64,000 bases of DNA from Azospirillum doebereinerae (GCF_003989665.1 NZ_RZIJ01000007.1:124001-188000); one strand, 5' to 3'; shown: positions 33,535 through 42,920, counted from the stretch's first letter. Program-made: numbers and translations. The notes: generated by a model not told the origin, from the letters alone.

Positions 33535-35733
33535 TCAGGCGGCGACGACGGCGGCCGGCCAGTTCTCGGCGAAGCTCCACCGGTCCACCAGCGCGCTCAT
33601 CCGGCGCCAGCGGGGGTCGTGGTCCTCGGGCGTCTTCTCGTCCACCGCCACCAGCCGCACCCCCGGCAGCCACAGGCAGGCGCCGCCGGCCGCGCGGACC
33701 CGCAAGGACAGGTCCAGCCCCTTGGGACCGGCGCCCAGGTAACGGCCGCCGCCGGCCAGCGCGCGGGCCAGAAGCTCGCGCGGCAGCAGCGCGCAGTCCG
33801 CCGCCGCCGCGTCGACCGCCGCCGGGTCACGCTCCTTCAGCCAGTCGCGCGGGTAACCGGCGAAGCGGCGCTCGTAGGTGACGGCGCCGTCCGGCCCCGC
33901 CACCGCGACGATGCCGGCGAAGCGGATCGAATGGTCCTCGTAGAGCAGGGTCGGACTGACCATCACCGGCTCCATGGGAAGAGTGGCGACGTTGCCGGCC
34001 ACCGGCTTGCGCACCGCGCGCTCCAGCGCCGACAGCCAGCCGCGTTCGGTCGGCAGCACCGACGGCGACAGCAGCAGCACCCGCTCGGCCCGCGCGTGCG
34101 GCAGGGCGGCGGCGATGGCCTCGAACGGATCGCCGGCGGCGGGCGCGGCGACGAAGCCGACCGACAGGCGGTAGAAGGCGGCGGCCTGCCGCACCATGCC
34201 GGCCAGCCGTTCGTGCGCGCCGCCGCCGGCCGCGACCAGCAGCTCGGCCTCGGCGAAGTCGGGGTCGTTGGCCAGCCGGGCGAGGTTCAGGTCGATGTCC
34301 TCGCGCCCGTCGGTGACCGGCAGGATGACCGAGACGCGCGGGGCCTTCACCGTCCGCCCCATCGGGTGGAGGGTCGCGGCGGCCGGGTCGCGCGGCGCGG
34401 CGCCAGCCGCGCGCAGCATCGGTCCGAGATGGGTGGCGACGATGCGCTCGATCGACGGGCTGTCCGGGTTGACCGCCCCCAGCATGCGGCGCAGCGCATC
34501 CGACGACGGCGGCTGGCAGGGCAGCGGCAGGAAGGCCACGCCCTCCTCCAGCGTCAGCTCCAGATGGAACTCCGCCGCCGCCGGCAGCCCCGCCGGCTCG
34601 GCGGCGAAGGCGGTGAAGCCGTGGGCGTCGCGGCCGGGAAGCAACCGGCCGGCGAAGAGCGGATCGCCGGCGAAGGCGTCCGACACGTCGCGGCGGGCGC
34701 TGCGCGTCCACTCGCCGTCCAGCCGGGCGCAGAGGCCGGGGCCTTTCAGCGTCACCGCCCGCACCAGCCCCGCCGGGTCGAGCAGCCAGCCGCAGACGAA
34801 CAGCCCGGCGCCCGGCACCCGCAGGGCCATGTCCAGCCCGATGCGGACCGGCGCGTCCAGCCGCGACACCGTCTCCACCCCGTTGTAGCGGGCGAAGGCG
34901 CGGGTCACCGCGCGGCGGGCGGCGTCGTCCTGAAGGCCGCCCAGCATGTCGCGGGCGTGGGCCGTCGCCACGCCGTCGCCCAGGATCGTGCGCTGCTCGA
35001 AGAGCGCCAGATGGCGCCAGCCGTCGGCGGCGCGGTAGTGGATGCGGCGGATCGCGGCGGGCGCCGCCACCGAACCGTCCAGCACCGCCAGCAACCCCGA
35101 CGCGTCGCCCGGCAGGTCCGCCCGGTGGAAGGCGGCGGCGGCGCACGCGTGGAGCCGCAGCCCCTCGGTCTCGACCACCACCGGCCGCTCGCCGCAGGGG
35201 AAGCCGCGCGACCAGCCCTGGACCATCAGGGCGCCGTCGCGAAAGCGGCCGAGCACCTCGACGAAGCCGTCCGGCCGCGACGCCTCCTGCGCCAGCCCGG
35301 CCAGCAGCCGCAGCCGGCGGTCGGACGGCGCGGTTTCTCCCGCCGCGTTGGGCGGCATCAGCGTGCAGGCGAAGTCGAGCGCGGCGGCCAGCGCGTCCGG
35401 CTGGTTCCCCTTCAGCGCGGTGACCAGATGCGCGGGGTTGGTGCGGACGTTGGACAGGCGCGGCAGCGCCAGCCGCTTGCCGTCCGCGTCCAGGATCTCG
35501 ATGCGCGACGGGCGCATGTGGACAAGCCCGTCCACCTGGATGGCGCCGAGGAACCAGCCCTCGCCCTCCCCGTCCGTCCAGCAGCCGCCGGTGAAGCGCC
35601 CCTCGACGGTGCCGTCCAGCAGCACCACGCCGTCGGCCGGCAAGGGCTGGTCGATGGCGCCGAACAGCACCAGCGTGTCCTCGTCCAGCAGGACGGCGGC
35701 GGTGATGTCGGCCTTGGCGGCGCGGTCCTTCAT
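33535..35733 (-). CDS. Large protein with a degenerate GT2 domain (probable pseudo-glycosyltransferase)
   Basis: 732 residues. The first 450 or so form a polysaccharide-cluster region, including a GLFVCGWLLDPAG domain near 311. From about 466 there is a GT-A/GT2-like domain (RVSVILPVTDG). The motifs expected for catalysis are altered: LLLSPSVLP replaces the DxD-type NSD loop, and PKGLDLSLRVR replaces FEDSDLCLRIR. The paralogue at 37965-40247 has both intact. The ATG at 35733 overlaps the preceding GT4 stop (ATGA); a long frame continuing to 37356 is spurious. It may be a regulatory or scaffold partner of the active enzyme. Confidence 0.78.
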   Translation of the reverse strand: MKDRAAKADITAAVLLDEDTLVLFGAIDQPLPADGVVLLDGTVEGRFTGGCWTDGEGEGWFLGAIQVDGLVHMRPSRIEILDADGKRLALPRLSNVRTNPAHLVTALKGNQPDALAAALDFACTLMPPNAAGETAPSDRRLRLLAGLAQEASRPDGFVEVLGRFRDGALMVQGWSRGFPCGERPVVVETEGLRLHACAAAAFHRADLPGDASGLLAVLDGSVAAPAAIRRIHYRAADGWRHLALFEQRTILGDGVATAHARDMLGGLQDDAARRAVTRAFARYNGVETVSRLDAPVRIGLDMALRVPGAGLFVCGWLLDPAGLVRAVTLKGPGLCARLDGEWTRSARRDVSDAFAGDPLFAGRLLPGRDAHGFTAFAAEPAGLPAAAEFHLELTLEEGVAFLPLPCQPPSSDALRRMLGAVNPDSPSIERIVATHLGPMLRAAGAAPRDPAAATLHPMGRTVKAPRVSVILPVTDGREDIDLNLARLANDPDFAEAELLVAAGGGAHERLAGMVRQAAAFYRLSVGFVAAPAAGDPFEAIAAALPHARAERVLLLSPSVLPTERGWLSALERAVRKPVAGNVATLPMEPVMVSPTLLYEDHSIRFAGIVAVAGPDGAVTYERRFAGYPRDWLKERDPAAVDAAAADCALLPRELLARALAGGGRYLGAGPKGLDLSLRVRAAGGACLWLPGVRLVAVDEKTPEDHDPRWRRMSALVDRWSFAENWPAAVVAA

Positions 35734-37136
35734 CGGATGGCACTCCCAGCCTGGAGATTTGGGGCGCGGAGATTCGGGGTGGCGGCGCGGAGCCCGCCGG
35801 TCATCAGTTCGTCGTAGAGGACGATGTGCTTGGCGGCGGCCTCCTCGGTGGTGCGGACGGCCGGGATGTTGGCGGACAGGCGGTCCCACAGGCCGGGCTC
35901 GGTCATCGCGCGGGTCATCACGCGGGCGAGGTCGGCGGCGTCGCCGGGACGGACGTGCAGCCCGTCCACGCCGTCGCGCACCGCCTCGGCCATGCCGCCG
36001 ATGCCGCTGCAGATCACCGGGCGGCCGTGCTGGAACGCCTCCTGGATCACCAGCGGCGCGTTCTCCCACCAGACGGACGGCATCACCACCCAGTCGGCGG
36101 CGGCCATCAGGGACGGCATCTCCTCGCGCCGGTAGGGGCCGTGGGCGGTGGCGACGCCGCGCGCCGCCTCGAACCCGTCGGCGACGCGCTGGCGGAAGGC
36201 GTCGGTCTGGTAGAGGCTGCCGCCATGCACGGCCAGCGACGGCGCCAGCCCCTGGCGGGCGAGCCGCGCCGCCGCGTCGAGCGCCACGGTGACGCCCTTG
36301 AACGGGTTCAGGTTGCCGAAATAGGCGAAGGCGTCGCGCCGCCCGCCCTCGGCCAGCGCGCGCGGCGGGGCCGCCGCCGCCGCCGGCCGGCTGTTCGCCA
36401 TCACCTGGATGCGCTCGGGCGCGAGGCCCCAGGCGACGTAGCGGTCGCGCAGGAAGCGGCTGGGCGCCAGGAAGCGGTCGACGAGGCCGAACATCGCCTT
36501 GATGTGCTTCTCGCGCAGCAGGAACTGGTCGGCCGGGCGGTCGGGGAAGCAGCGGTGGCAGGCGTCGGGCGAGGCGCCGGTGCAGAGCGCCTTGCTGCCG
36601 GCCGTGACCATCTGCCCGTCGTTGGCGCAGATCGGGTAGTAGTCGTGCAGCGTGTAGACGATCTTCGCGGCCGGGCAGACGCGGCGGATCAGGAACAGCA
36701 TCTCCACCCCCAGCAGCAGGGTGTGGTGGATGTGGACGATGTCGGGCCGGAAGGCGCGCAGCAGATTCGCCAGATCGGGGACGAGGCCGTGCAGGTCGAT
36801 CTGGCTCTGGTGGAAATGGTCGAAGTGACCGGCCCACAGCAGCACCTCGTCGGCGCTGCGGCCCAGCGTCTGGAACCCGGTGCCGGGGCGGGGCGCGCGG
36901 TGGGTGTCGTTGGTGCAGGCGAGGAACAGGGCCTCGGCGCCCGCCGCCTTCAGCCCGCCGAACAGGTCGTGCGCGACGATCTCGGTGCCGCCCGGATGCA
37001 GGCTCGGGTGGTTGTGGGCGATCAGCAGGACGCGGGGCGCCCGCGCGGCGGATGACATGGGGGCGGATGACATGGGGGCGGAGGGCGCCGGGGCGGAGAC
37101 CAGGGGCGGCAGGCGGCGGTTCGCGGAACGGCTCAA
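35730..37136 (-). CDS. Glycosyltransferase, GT4 family (GT-B fold)
   Basis: About 468 residues if started at the TTG at 37136, which overlaps the methyltransferase stop (TTGA) and has AAGGGAGA 6-8 bases upstream. An ATG at 37073 would give 447 residues. Features: NHPSLHPGGTEIVAHDLFGG, HIHHTLLLGVEMLFL, FGNLNPFKGVTVALDAA and WWENAPLVIQEAFQHGRPV (EX7E region), plus the Cys cluster CTGASPDACHRCFP. Paralogue of the GT4 at 32164-33486. It overlaps neighbours on both sides by about 4 bases. Confidence 0.9.
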   Translation of the reverse strand: MSRSANRRLPPLVSAPAPSAPMSSAPMSSAARAPRVLLIAHNHPSLHPGGTEIVAHDLFGGLKAAGAEALFLACTNDTHRAPRPGTGFQTLGRSADEVLLWAGHFDHFHQSQIDLHGLVPDLANLLRAFRPDIVHIHHTLLLGVEMLFLIRRVCPAAKIVYTLHDYYPICANDGQMVTAGSKALCTGASPDACHRCFPDRPADQFLLREKHIKAMFGLVDRFLAPSRFLRDRYVAWGLAPERIQVMANSRPAAAAAPPRALAEGGRRDAFAYFGNLNPFKGVTVALDAAARLARQGLAPSLAVHGGSLYQTDAFRQRVADGFEAARGVATAHGPYRREEMPSLMAAADWVVMPSVWWENAPLVIQEAFQHGRPVICSGIGGMAEAVRDGVDGLHVRPGDAADLARVMTRAMTEPGLWDRLSANIPAVRTTEEAAAKHIVLYDELMTGGLRAATPNLRAPNLQAGSAIR

Positions 37137-37960
37137 CGGGCGTCTCCCTTCTGAAGGACCAGCAGATCCTGGAAGTTCTCGGCCTCGGCGCGGCCGCTCC
37201 AATGCCCGTGCAGGATCGGCCGGGCCGGGCGCAGGCCCTGCGCCGCGAACAGGTCGAGCAGGAAGGCCTCGTCGTAGGCGACGGCGGCGTTGGGGTTGGC
37301 GGGGTCGGCCAGCAGCTCGGGTCCGGGGGCGTCGGGGAAGGCCGGGCGCGCAACACCCTTGGCCATGCCCTCCCGCGCCCGCCCGTCGACCAGGAACAGG
37401 CTGAGGAAGCAGCGCCCGCCCGGCTTCAGCACGCGGGCGATCTCCGCCGCGTAGCGTGCGGTCTCCGCGATCCGCAGATGGGTGACGACCGAGGTCAGGA
37501 TCGCGAAGTCGTAGCCGCCGGCTGCGAAGGGCAGGGCCGTGGTGCCGCCGTCCAGCCGCCCATCGGGGTTGTACAGCCCGTTGGCGACGTCGAGGTGGTG
37601 GAAGCGGAAGGACGGGTAGGCCGGGGTGATCGTCTCGGCGCACCAGCGGATGCCGTCGGGGACGATGTCGATGCCGTCGTAGGCGGAGTCGAGATACTGG
37701 GTCAGCGGCAGCGCCATGCGGCCGATGCCGCAGCCGATCTCCAGCACGCGGTGGTCGGGGCGCAAGGCCCCCAGCCGCACGAAGTGGCGCAGGAACTCGG
37801 CGCCGATGGCGCGGAAGTCGCCGTCGCCGATGAACTGCCGCTCCTGCGGCGGGACCGGCAGGAAGCGGTTGCGGGCGATGTGGGCGCAGAGCCATTCCAG
37901 GCGCGGGTCGGTCTGGCGGCGCAGGACGGCGAGCTGGGGCTTGGGCAGAATCGCGTTCAT
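37133..37960 (-). CDS. Class I SAM-dependent methyltransferase
   Basis: A 275-residue methyltransferase. Motif I is VLEIGCGIGRMALPL, followed by YDGIDIVPDGI (motif II acidic residue) and FAILTSVVTHL, with VLKPGGRCFLSLF as the post-III region. It most likely methylates a sugar residue or a glycan-linked intermediate. It sits between the GT2 gene (4-base gap) and the GT4 gene (overlap) in the polysaccharide operon. Confidence 0.9.
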   Translation of the reverse strand: MNAILPKPQLAVLRRQTDPRLEWLCAHIARNRFLPVPPQERQFIGDGDFRAIGAEFLRHFVRLGALRPDHRVLEIGCGIGRMALPLTQYLDSAYDGIDIVPDGIRWCAETITPAYPSFRFHHLDVANGLYNPDGRLDGGTTALPFAAGGYDFAILTSVVTHLRIAETARYAAEIARVLKPGGRCFLSLFLVDGRAREGMAKGVARPAFPDAPGPELLADPANPNAAVAYDEAFLLDLFAAQGLRPARPILHGHWSGRAEAENFQDLLVLQKGDAR

Positions 37961-37964
37961 CGGA

Positions 37965-40247
37965 TCACCTGTTCTTCCCTTGGCGCTTCCGCCCGGTCAC
38001 GGGGGGGTGAGAGACGGTCAAGGCGTCGGCCTCCCACGGCTGGGCCATCAGTTCGGCCATGCGCGCGTCCCAGCGGATGGAGTGGAGCCAGCGGTTGTAT
38101 TCGGAGGCGACGCCCCGGGTGTAGCCCTGGTGCCGGCCGATCGAGCGGCGCTCCAGATGGTAAAGCTCGACCGAGGGAACGTAGCGGATGCCGAGCCCAG
38201 CGCCGCGGATGCGCAGGCAGAGATCCGAATCCTCGAAATCGCCGATGACGTAATCCTCGCAGAAGCCGCCGGCCGTCTCGTAGGCGGCGCGCGTCGTCAG
38301 CAGGCAGGCGCCGGTCACGCCGGGAACCGCGCGCGGCAGCCCGGCCGGGCCGAAGTCGCGCGGCAGGCCCTTGAAGTAATGATGATTGTACCAGTGGCCC
38401 TGGAGGTCGCGCTCGAAGTAGAGCCCGGCGTGCTGGAGGCTGTCGTCGTCGAACAGCAGCTTCGGCCCCACAGCGCCGACGCCGGCTTGCGCGTCGAGCG
38501 CCGCCACCAGCGCCGTCAGCCAGCCGGCGCGGTCGGGGATGACGTCGGAGTTCAGGAACAGCAGCCGGGGCGCGCGGGCGTCGGCGACCCCGGCGTTGTT
38601 GGCGGCCGAATAGCCGAAATTGGCGGACTGCACCAGCAGCACCATCGGCAGCCCGTAGAGCCCATGGAAGCCGCGCAGCAGATGCACCACCTCGTCGCGC
38701 TGCTCCGGGCTGTCGAGCACGAAGATCAGCTCGGCCCCGGCCATCGCCGGATCGGTGGCGAAGCTGGCGAGCTGGAAGCGCAGGAACTCCAGCGTCCGGT
38801 AGAGCGGGATGATGACCGACACCGCCGGCTTGGAAAGCCGTTCGCCGAAGACCACCAGTTCCGGCGCGGCGCGGGTCGCCAGATGGGCGGCGTGCAGCGG
38901 CGCCACCGCCGGGGCGATGACGCGCTCCAGCAGCTCCCGCGTCGCGAAGCGCGGCGGCAGGCTGCCCAGCACGGCGGCCCGCGCCTCGGCCTGCCCGCGC
39001 GGGCGCGGCGGCGGCACCAAGCGGATCGCGCCGCCGGAGACCAGATGCAGCTCGGCGCTGACCTGGAGCGCCGCCGCCCCTTCCGGCGCGCCCGGCAGGT
39101 AGGCGACGAAGCCGCTGCGGTCGAGCCCGCTGCCGCCGTAGAGCTTGGCGACGTCGTCGCGCGGGAAGCGGTGGGCGAAACGGTCGAGCCGGCGCTCGCC
39201 GCCGAACGGCGTCTGCACCGTCAGCCCGCCGGCCAGCCCGTGCGGGTCGTGGATCCAGCCGGCCAGGAACAGCCCGCCGTCCGCCAGCGGAATCGCGAGG
39301 TCGAGCGCGGCGCCGATCGGGCGCTTGGCGTCGGCCACCTGCCGCCGGGGCAGCGGCGCCAGCGCCTGCGCCTCGTCGACCGCCGAGGCGGCCGAGGCGT
39401 CGGCCCGGCCGCGCTGGGCGAGGCTGCGCAGCAGGTAGTGGCGCAGCGCCGGGGCCGCGTCGCGCTGGACCGCCAGATGCTCGGTCAGGGTCGGCAGCCG
39501 GGCCGGCGGCGCCGGGAAGCGGCGGCAGGCGACGCCGTTGACGCCCAGCACCACCAGCAGGTTGCCCGGCGCGCAGAGCGCCCGGTCGATCAGCAGGTCG
39601 AGCGTCGCGCGCCCCCGCCGGGCGGCGTCGTTGCCGACGCAGGCGTCGAAGGGCGCCGGCCCCACGGCGCCGGGCGCGACCACCACGACGCCGGTCACGT
39701 CGCCGAAGCGCGGCGACAGCGCGCCGGAGCACAGCAGCAGGTCGCCGCCCGCCGCCGCCCGGATCGCCAGCGGCGAGGGGGCCGGCGACAGCTCCAGCAC
39801 CAGCCGGCGGCACAGCGCGGCGAAACCGGCGTCGCCGCGCAGGATCGGGGTGGAGCAGGCGAAATCGAAGAGGAAGCGCACGACGCGCAGCCGCGCCACC
39901 GCGTCCAGCCCGCCCAGCAGCCCCGCCGGATCCAGCTCGGCCGTTCCGCTTCCGGCCCGCAGCTCCGCGATCACGCGGTTCTGCGCGACGAAATGGACCG
40001 GGGCCAGCGGGTCGCGCGGCGCCCGCAGGATCGCCAGCACCCGCCGCCCGCCCCAGTCGGTGCGCAGGCTCAGCGTGGTGAAGGGCGGGCGGATCAGCTC
40101 GGCGTCGGCGCTGGGCGTGATCGGGCCGGTGGCGTCATCCGCGTTCCCATCCGCGTTCCAGGACACGAGCAGGAAACGCCGTCCCAGCGCGAGGCCCTGC
40201 GCGGGAGCGATCGAGGCCGAAGTCGGCAGGACGGCGAGTACGGTCAT
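37965..40247 (-). CDS. Large GT2-family glycosyltransferase
   Basis: 760 residues, ATG at 40247 (a frame to 40349 adds a Pro-rich repeat and has no RBS). Residues 1-470 contain a GLFLAGWIHDPHG domain near 329, of the type also seen in the neighbouring polysaccharide proteins. From about 477 there is a complete GT-A/GT2 domain: VSVIIPLYRTLEFL, LLFLNSDVIP (NSD, metal/donor site) and DFEDSDLCLRIRG (catalytic ED). This is the first gene of the 40247-28583 series and the catalytically intact member of a pair with 33535-35733. Confidence 0.88.
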   Translation of the reverse strand: MTVLAVLPTSASIAPAQGLALGRRFLLVSWNADGNADDATGPITPSADAELIRPPFTTLSLRTDWGGRRVLAILRAPRDPLAPVHFVAQNRVIAELRAGSGTAELDPAGLLGGLDAVARLRVVRFLFDFACSTPILRGDAGFAALCRRLVLELSPAPSPLAIRAAAGGDLLLCSGALSPRFGDVTGVVVVAPGAVGPAPFDACVGNDAARRGRATLDLLIDRALCAPGNLLVVLGVNGVACRRFPAPPARLPTLTEHLAVQRDAAPALRHYLLRSLAQRGRADASAASAVDEAQALAPLPRRQVADAKRPIGAALDLAIPLADGGLFLAGWIHDPHGLAGGLTVQTPFGGERRLDRFAHRFPRDDVAKLYGGSGLDRSGFVAYLPGAPEGAAALQVSAELHLVSGGAIRLVPPPRPRGQAEARAAVLGSLPPRFATRELLERVIAPAVAPLHAAHLATRAAPELVVFGERLSKPAVSVIIPLYRTLEFLRFQLASFATDPAMAGAELIFVLDSPEQRDEVVHLLRGFHGLYGLPMVLLVQSANFGYSAANNAGVADARAPRLLFLNSDVIPDRAGWLTALVAALDAQAGVGAVGPKLLFDDDSLQHAGLYFERDLQGHWYNHHYFKGLPRDFGPAGLPRAVPGVTGACLLTTRAAYETAGGFCEDYVIGDFEDSDLCLRIRGAGLGIRYVPSVELYHLERRSIGRHQGYTRGVASEYNRWLHSIRWDARMAELMAQPWEADALTVSHPPVTGRKRQGKNR

Positions 40248-40268
40248 CAGCGGCGGTCCCTGCGTTTC

Positions 40269-40302
40269 GGGGGTGGGCGGTTCGGGGGTGGGCGGTTCGG
40301 GA
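40269..40302. repeat. Short direct repeat
   Basis: CGGGGGTGGGCGGTT occurs twice in tandem (about 40269-40283 and 40284-40298) in the gap between the RTX gene and the GT2 gene. It looks like a slippage product; no function is seen. Confidence 0.5.
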
Positions 40303-40367
40303 AGAGACCGGCGGCGCGGCGCGCCACCGGTCCTTCCCTGGATGGACACTCAGCGGGCGGAGGCCGC

Positions 40368-41189
40368 TCAGTGGATGACGAAGAAGTCGTTGGGGTGGTG
40401 GTGCACGTCGTCGGCCGACACGCCCTTCAGCGTGATGCTGTCGCCGTTGCCCAGATCGATCACCGCGTCGCCGTGCTGGTCGGTGACGCGGGCGGCCAGA
40501 TCGGCGGCGTCGGTCACCTTCAGCCCGTTGATGTTGCGGGCGATCTGCAGCACGTCCTCGCCCGCCTTGAAGTCCAGGACCACGTCCTGGCCGCCGCCGC
40601 CGGAGAAGATGAAGACGTCGTGGCCCTGGCCGCCGGACAGGATGTCGTCGCCCTTGCCGCCTTCCAGGCGGTCGTTGCCGTCGTCGCCGGCCAGGAAATC
40701 GTCGCCCTCGCCGCCCTTCAGGATGTCGTCGCCGGTGCCGCCGCGCAGGTAGTCGTCGCCCTTGCCGCCGTCAAGGATGTCGTTGTGGCCGCCGCCCGAC
40801 AGCGTGTCGTCGCCGGCCCCGCCGGTCAGGATGTCGTCGCCGTCGCCGCCCGACAGCACGTCGTCGCCCTTGCCGCCGTCGAGGATGTCGCGGCCGCGCC
40901 CGCCCAGCAGGGTGTCGTCGCCGTTGCCGCCCAGGATGATGTCGTCGCCGTCGCCGCCGTCGAGGATGTCCGCGCCGTTGCCGCCGGTCAGCAGGTCGGC
41001 CCCGCTGCCGCCATGCACCATGTCATGGCCGTTGCCGCCGAACAGGGCGTCGCGCCCGTCGCCCCCCAGAAGCGTGTCGTTGCCGTTGCCGCCGAACAGC
41101 GTGTCGTCCCCAACCCCGCCGTCGAGCAGATCGCCCTTGTTGGTGCCGAAATGAAGATCGTCATAGGTGCCCCCAGGAACCGTAGCCAT
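40368..41189 (-). CDS. RTX repeat (calcium-binding) protein, type I secretion substrate
   Basis: A 273-residue acidic protein, almost all RTX nonapeptides (GGxGxDxLx), about 20 copies between residues 20 and 195 (GGNGNDTLLGG, GGDGDDILTGG). Each binds Ca2+ in a beta-roll outside the cell. The last 75 residues form the usual C-terminal RTX domain and secretion signal, ending hydrophobic (NDFFVIH). No enzymatic domain. The ATG at 41189 has AAAGGAGA upstream. The T1SS genes lie directly upstream, so it is their obvious substrate, and the adjacent polysaccharide genes suggest a surface or matrix role. Confidence 0.9.
   Translation of the reverse strand: MATVPGGTYDDLHFGTNKGDLLDGGVGDDTLFGGNGNDTLLGGDGRDALFGGNGHDMVHGGSGADLLTGGNGADILDGGDGDDIILGGNGDDTLLGGRGRDILDGGKGDDVLSGGDGDDILTGGAGDDTLSGGGHNDILDGGKGDDYLRGGTGDDILKGGEGDDFLAGDDGNDRLEGGKGDDILSGGQGHDVFIFSGGGGQDVVLDFKAGEDVLQIARNINGLKVTDAADLAARVTDQHGDAVIDLGNGDSITLKGVSADDVHHHPNDFFVIH
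40600..41130 (-). repeat. Coding tandem repeats of 27 bp in the RTX gene
   Basis: Roughly twenty degenerate 27-base units (reverse-strand core CTGGGCGGCAACGGCGAC-like) encoding the GGxGxDxLx nonapeptides. The periodicity is strong enough to allow copy-number change by recombination. Confidence 0.85.
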
Positions 41190-41503
41190 TTGTTTATGTC
41201 TCCTTTGAGGAAGTGTTTGGACCCGGCCACTTGAGCGGCCTAACTCGAATTCGCGAGCTGTCTCTTTCGGTGTAACCAAATCCCTGCGCTTGATCCTGTG
41301 ATAAAACGGAGGCGTTCAAAAGAAAAAACTGAGTCCTGACCGCAGAATCTCACAGACAAAGACATTGGATTTATTTTCAAAAAGACTGTGTTATTGAAGT
41401 CTTTCGAATTTCGTTCTATTTTTATTTTCAAATTTTGTTGGCTTGGCGCACGAAATTCGACGGCGCGATGGCGCCAACCACCGGACCGGACGGCTTTGAA
41501 GCC
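41190..41503 (-). promoter_or_regulatory. AT-rich upstream region of the RTX gene
   Basis: About 310 bases without a gene. The part 41300-41440 is much more AT-rich than anything around it (runs such as TTTATTTTCAAAAAGA) and lies 110-250 bases before the RTX start. It should hold the RTX promoter, separate from the T1SS genes, whose transcript is ended by the terminator at 41504-41542. No clear -35/-10 could be assigned. Confidence 0.45.
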
Positions 41504-41542
41504 TTGAAAAACAAAGGGGCCGGTGCGCGATGCACCGGCCCC
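41504..41542 (-). terminator. Intrinsic terminator of the type I secretion operon
   Basis: On the minus strand GGGGCCGGTGC (41542-41532), ATCGC loop, GCACCGGCCCC (41526-41516), then TTTGTTTTTC. A perfect 11-bp stem with a U-rich tail, ending transcription of the secretion genes before the RTX gene. Confidence 0.9.
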
Positions 41543-41576
41543 GTCCCGACGGCGTGGCGTTGACGGAGACTTGCCC

Positions 41577-42920
41577 TCAACTCTCCCGGAACGCGCGGTG
41601 CAGGCCGTCGGTCAGCGGAGTCAGGAAATAGTCGATGGCCTTGCGGGGGTGGCCGTGGATCATCACCTCGGCCGGCATGCCGGGGTGCAGCTCGACATGC
41701 GGCAAACTCTTCAGCATCGCCGCGTCCAGGCTGATCCGCGCGGCGAAATAGGGCGCGCCGGTCCGCTCGTCCTGAAGCTGGTCGGCCGACAGCGCGATCA
41801 CCGTGCCCGCCACCGGCGGCACCGCGCGCTGGCGGAAGCCGGTCAGCCGCACCATCGCCTTGCCGCCGGTCTCCACGTTCTGCACGTCGTTCGGCGACAC
41901 CCGCGCCTCGACGATCATCACGTCGTCCTGCGGCACGATGTCGAGGATGCCCATCCCGCCCGGAATCACCCCGCCCGGCGTGTAGTAGCGCAAGCCCGTG
42001 ACCCGCCCCGCCTGTGGCGCCGTGACGGCCTGGCGCAGCAGCACGTCGTCGGCGCCGCGCAAGCGCTCCGACAGGTCCGACACGGTCGCCTGGACGCTTT
42101 GCAGCTCGACGGACACCTCGGAGCGGCGGGTGTTGCCGAGGTTGATCATCTCCAGCTCGGCGGCGGCAATGCCCTGTTCCGCCTTGGATTTGTTGGCCTG
42201 AAGCTCCCCCAGCCGGCCACGGGAGTCGGCCACGTTGCGCTGGAGGTCGAGCAGGCGGGGCTTGCGCTCGTAGCCCTTGGCGAGCAGCCCCTCGACGATG
42301 CGCTGCTCGTCCTCGGTGTAGCGCAGCCGGTCGGCGGTCGCGGCGCGCTGGGCCTCCAGCGCGACGATCTCGTCGCGGAGCTGGGAGATCCGCTTGCGCT
42401 GGATGGCGAGCTGCCCCTCGTAGCTGTCGCGGCGCGAGGCGAACAGCCGCTCCTCCACCGACAGCGCCTCGGCGGCGACCGGGTTGTCGCGCGCGGCGGC
42501 GACCAGGGCGGCGGCGAAGGCCGGCTTGGCGGCGTCGGCCTGCTCCGCCCGCAGCCGCGCCAGCCGCGCCAGCGCCGTCCAGTATTGGCCCTGGACCTGC
42601 GAGACCACGGCCTGGCTCTGCGTCGAATCGAGGCGCAGCAACACCTGCCCCGCCTCCACCGTGTCGCCGTCCTTGACCAGCAGGTCGCGCAGGATGCCGC
42701 CCTCCAGATGCGAGACGGTCTTGCGATGGCTCTCCACCATCACGGTGCCGGCGGCCAGCGCCGCGCTGTCGAGGCTGGCGGTGAATCCCCAGGTGAGGAA
42801 GCCGCCGAAGCCGACGACCACGGCCAGCGCGCCGGCCAGCGCGGTGCCGCGCAGCGAGGGCTCGACCGGCACGGCGTCCAGAACCGGCGCCCAAACCGCC
42901 GGGGGGGCTGCGTTGCTCAT
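41577..42920 (-). CDS. Type I secretion membrane-fusion protein (HlyD/PrsE family)
   Basis: A 447-residue periplasmic adaptor. One membrane anchor near residues 28-50 (GALAVVVGFGGFLTWGFTAS), then GTVMVESHRKTVSHLEGGIL typical of HlyD/PrsE/AprE, long coiled-coil arms (about 90-290) and a beta-barrel domain with ITAPQAGRVTGL-like lipoyl motif (VTAPQAGRVTGLRYYTPGG). It links the inner-membrane ABC exporter to a TolC-type outer-membrane channel, not encoded in the window. It overlaps the ABC gene by 4 bases. Confidence 0.94.
   Translation of the reverse strand: MSNAAPPAVWAPVLDAVPVEPSLRGTALAGALAVVVGFGGFLTWGFTASLDSAALAAGTVMVESHRKTVSHLEGGILRDLLVKDGDTVEAGQVLLRLDSTQSQAVVSQVQGQYWTALARLARLRAEQADAAKPAFAAALVAAARDNPVAAEALSVEERLFASRRDSYEGQLAIQRKRISQLRDEIVALEAQRAATADRLRYTEDEQRIVEGLLAKGYERKPRLLDLQRNVADSRGRLGELQANKSKAEQGIAAAELEMINLGNTRRSEVSVELQSVQATVSDLSERLRGADDVLLRQAVTAPQAGRVTGLRYYTPGGVIPGGMGILDIVPQDDVMIVEARVSPNDVQNVETGGKAMVRLTGFRQRAVPPVAGTVIALSADQLQDERTGAPYFAARISLDAAMLKSLPHVELHPGMPAEVMIHGHPRKAIDYFLTPLTDGLHRAFRES

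Noticed and set aside
32254..35817. 1187-residue antisense open frame (+) over the glycosyltransferases
   Set aside because: Composition (Arg, Gln, Gly, His rich) is that of antisense GC-rich DNA; no domain or RBS, and the minus strand carries clear enzymes.
33535..37356. Single 1273-residue frame suggesting a giant glycosyltransferase
   Set aside because: Residues before 35733 are out-of-frame translation of the GT4 gene; the ATGA overlap at 35730-35733 marks two genes.
40600..41130. Regular 27-base repeats resembling an array
   Set aside because: They are in frame and encode RTX nonapeptides; there are no spacers of unrelated sequence and no cas genes, so this is not CRISPR.
37716..41234. 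1172-residue open frame (+) over the GT2 and RTX genes
   Set aside because: Antisense artefact; the Val/Ala periodic end is the complement of the RTX repeats.
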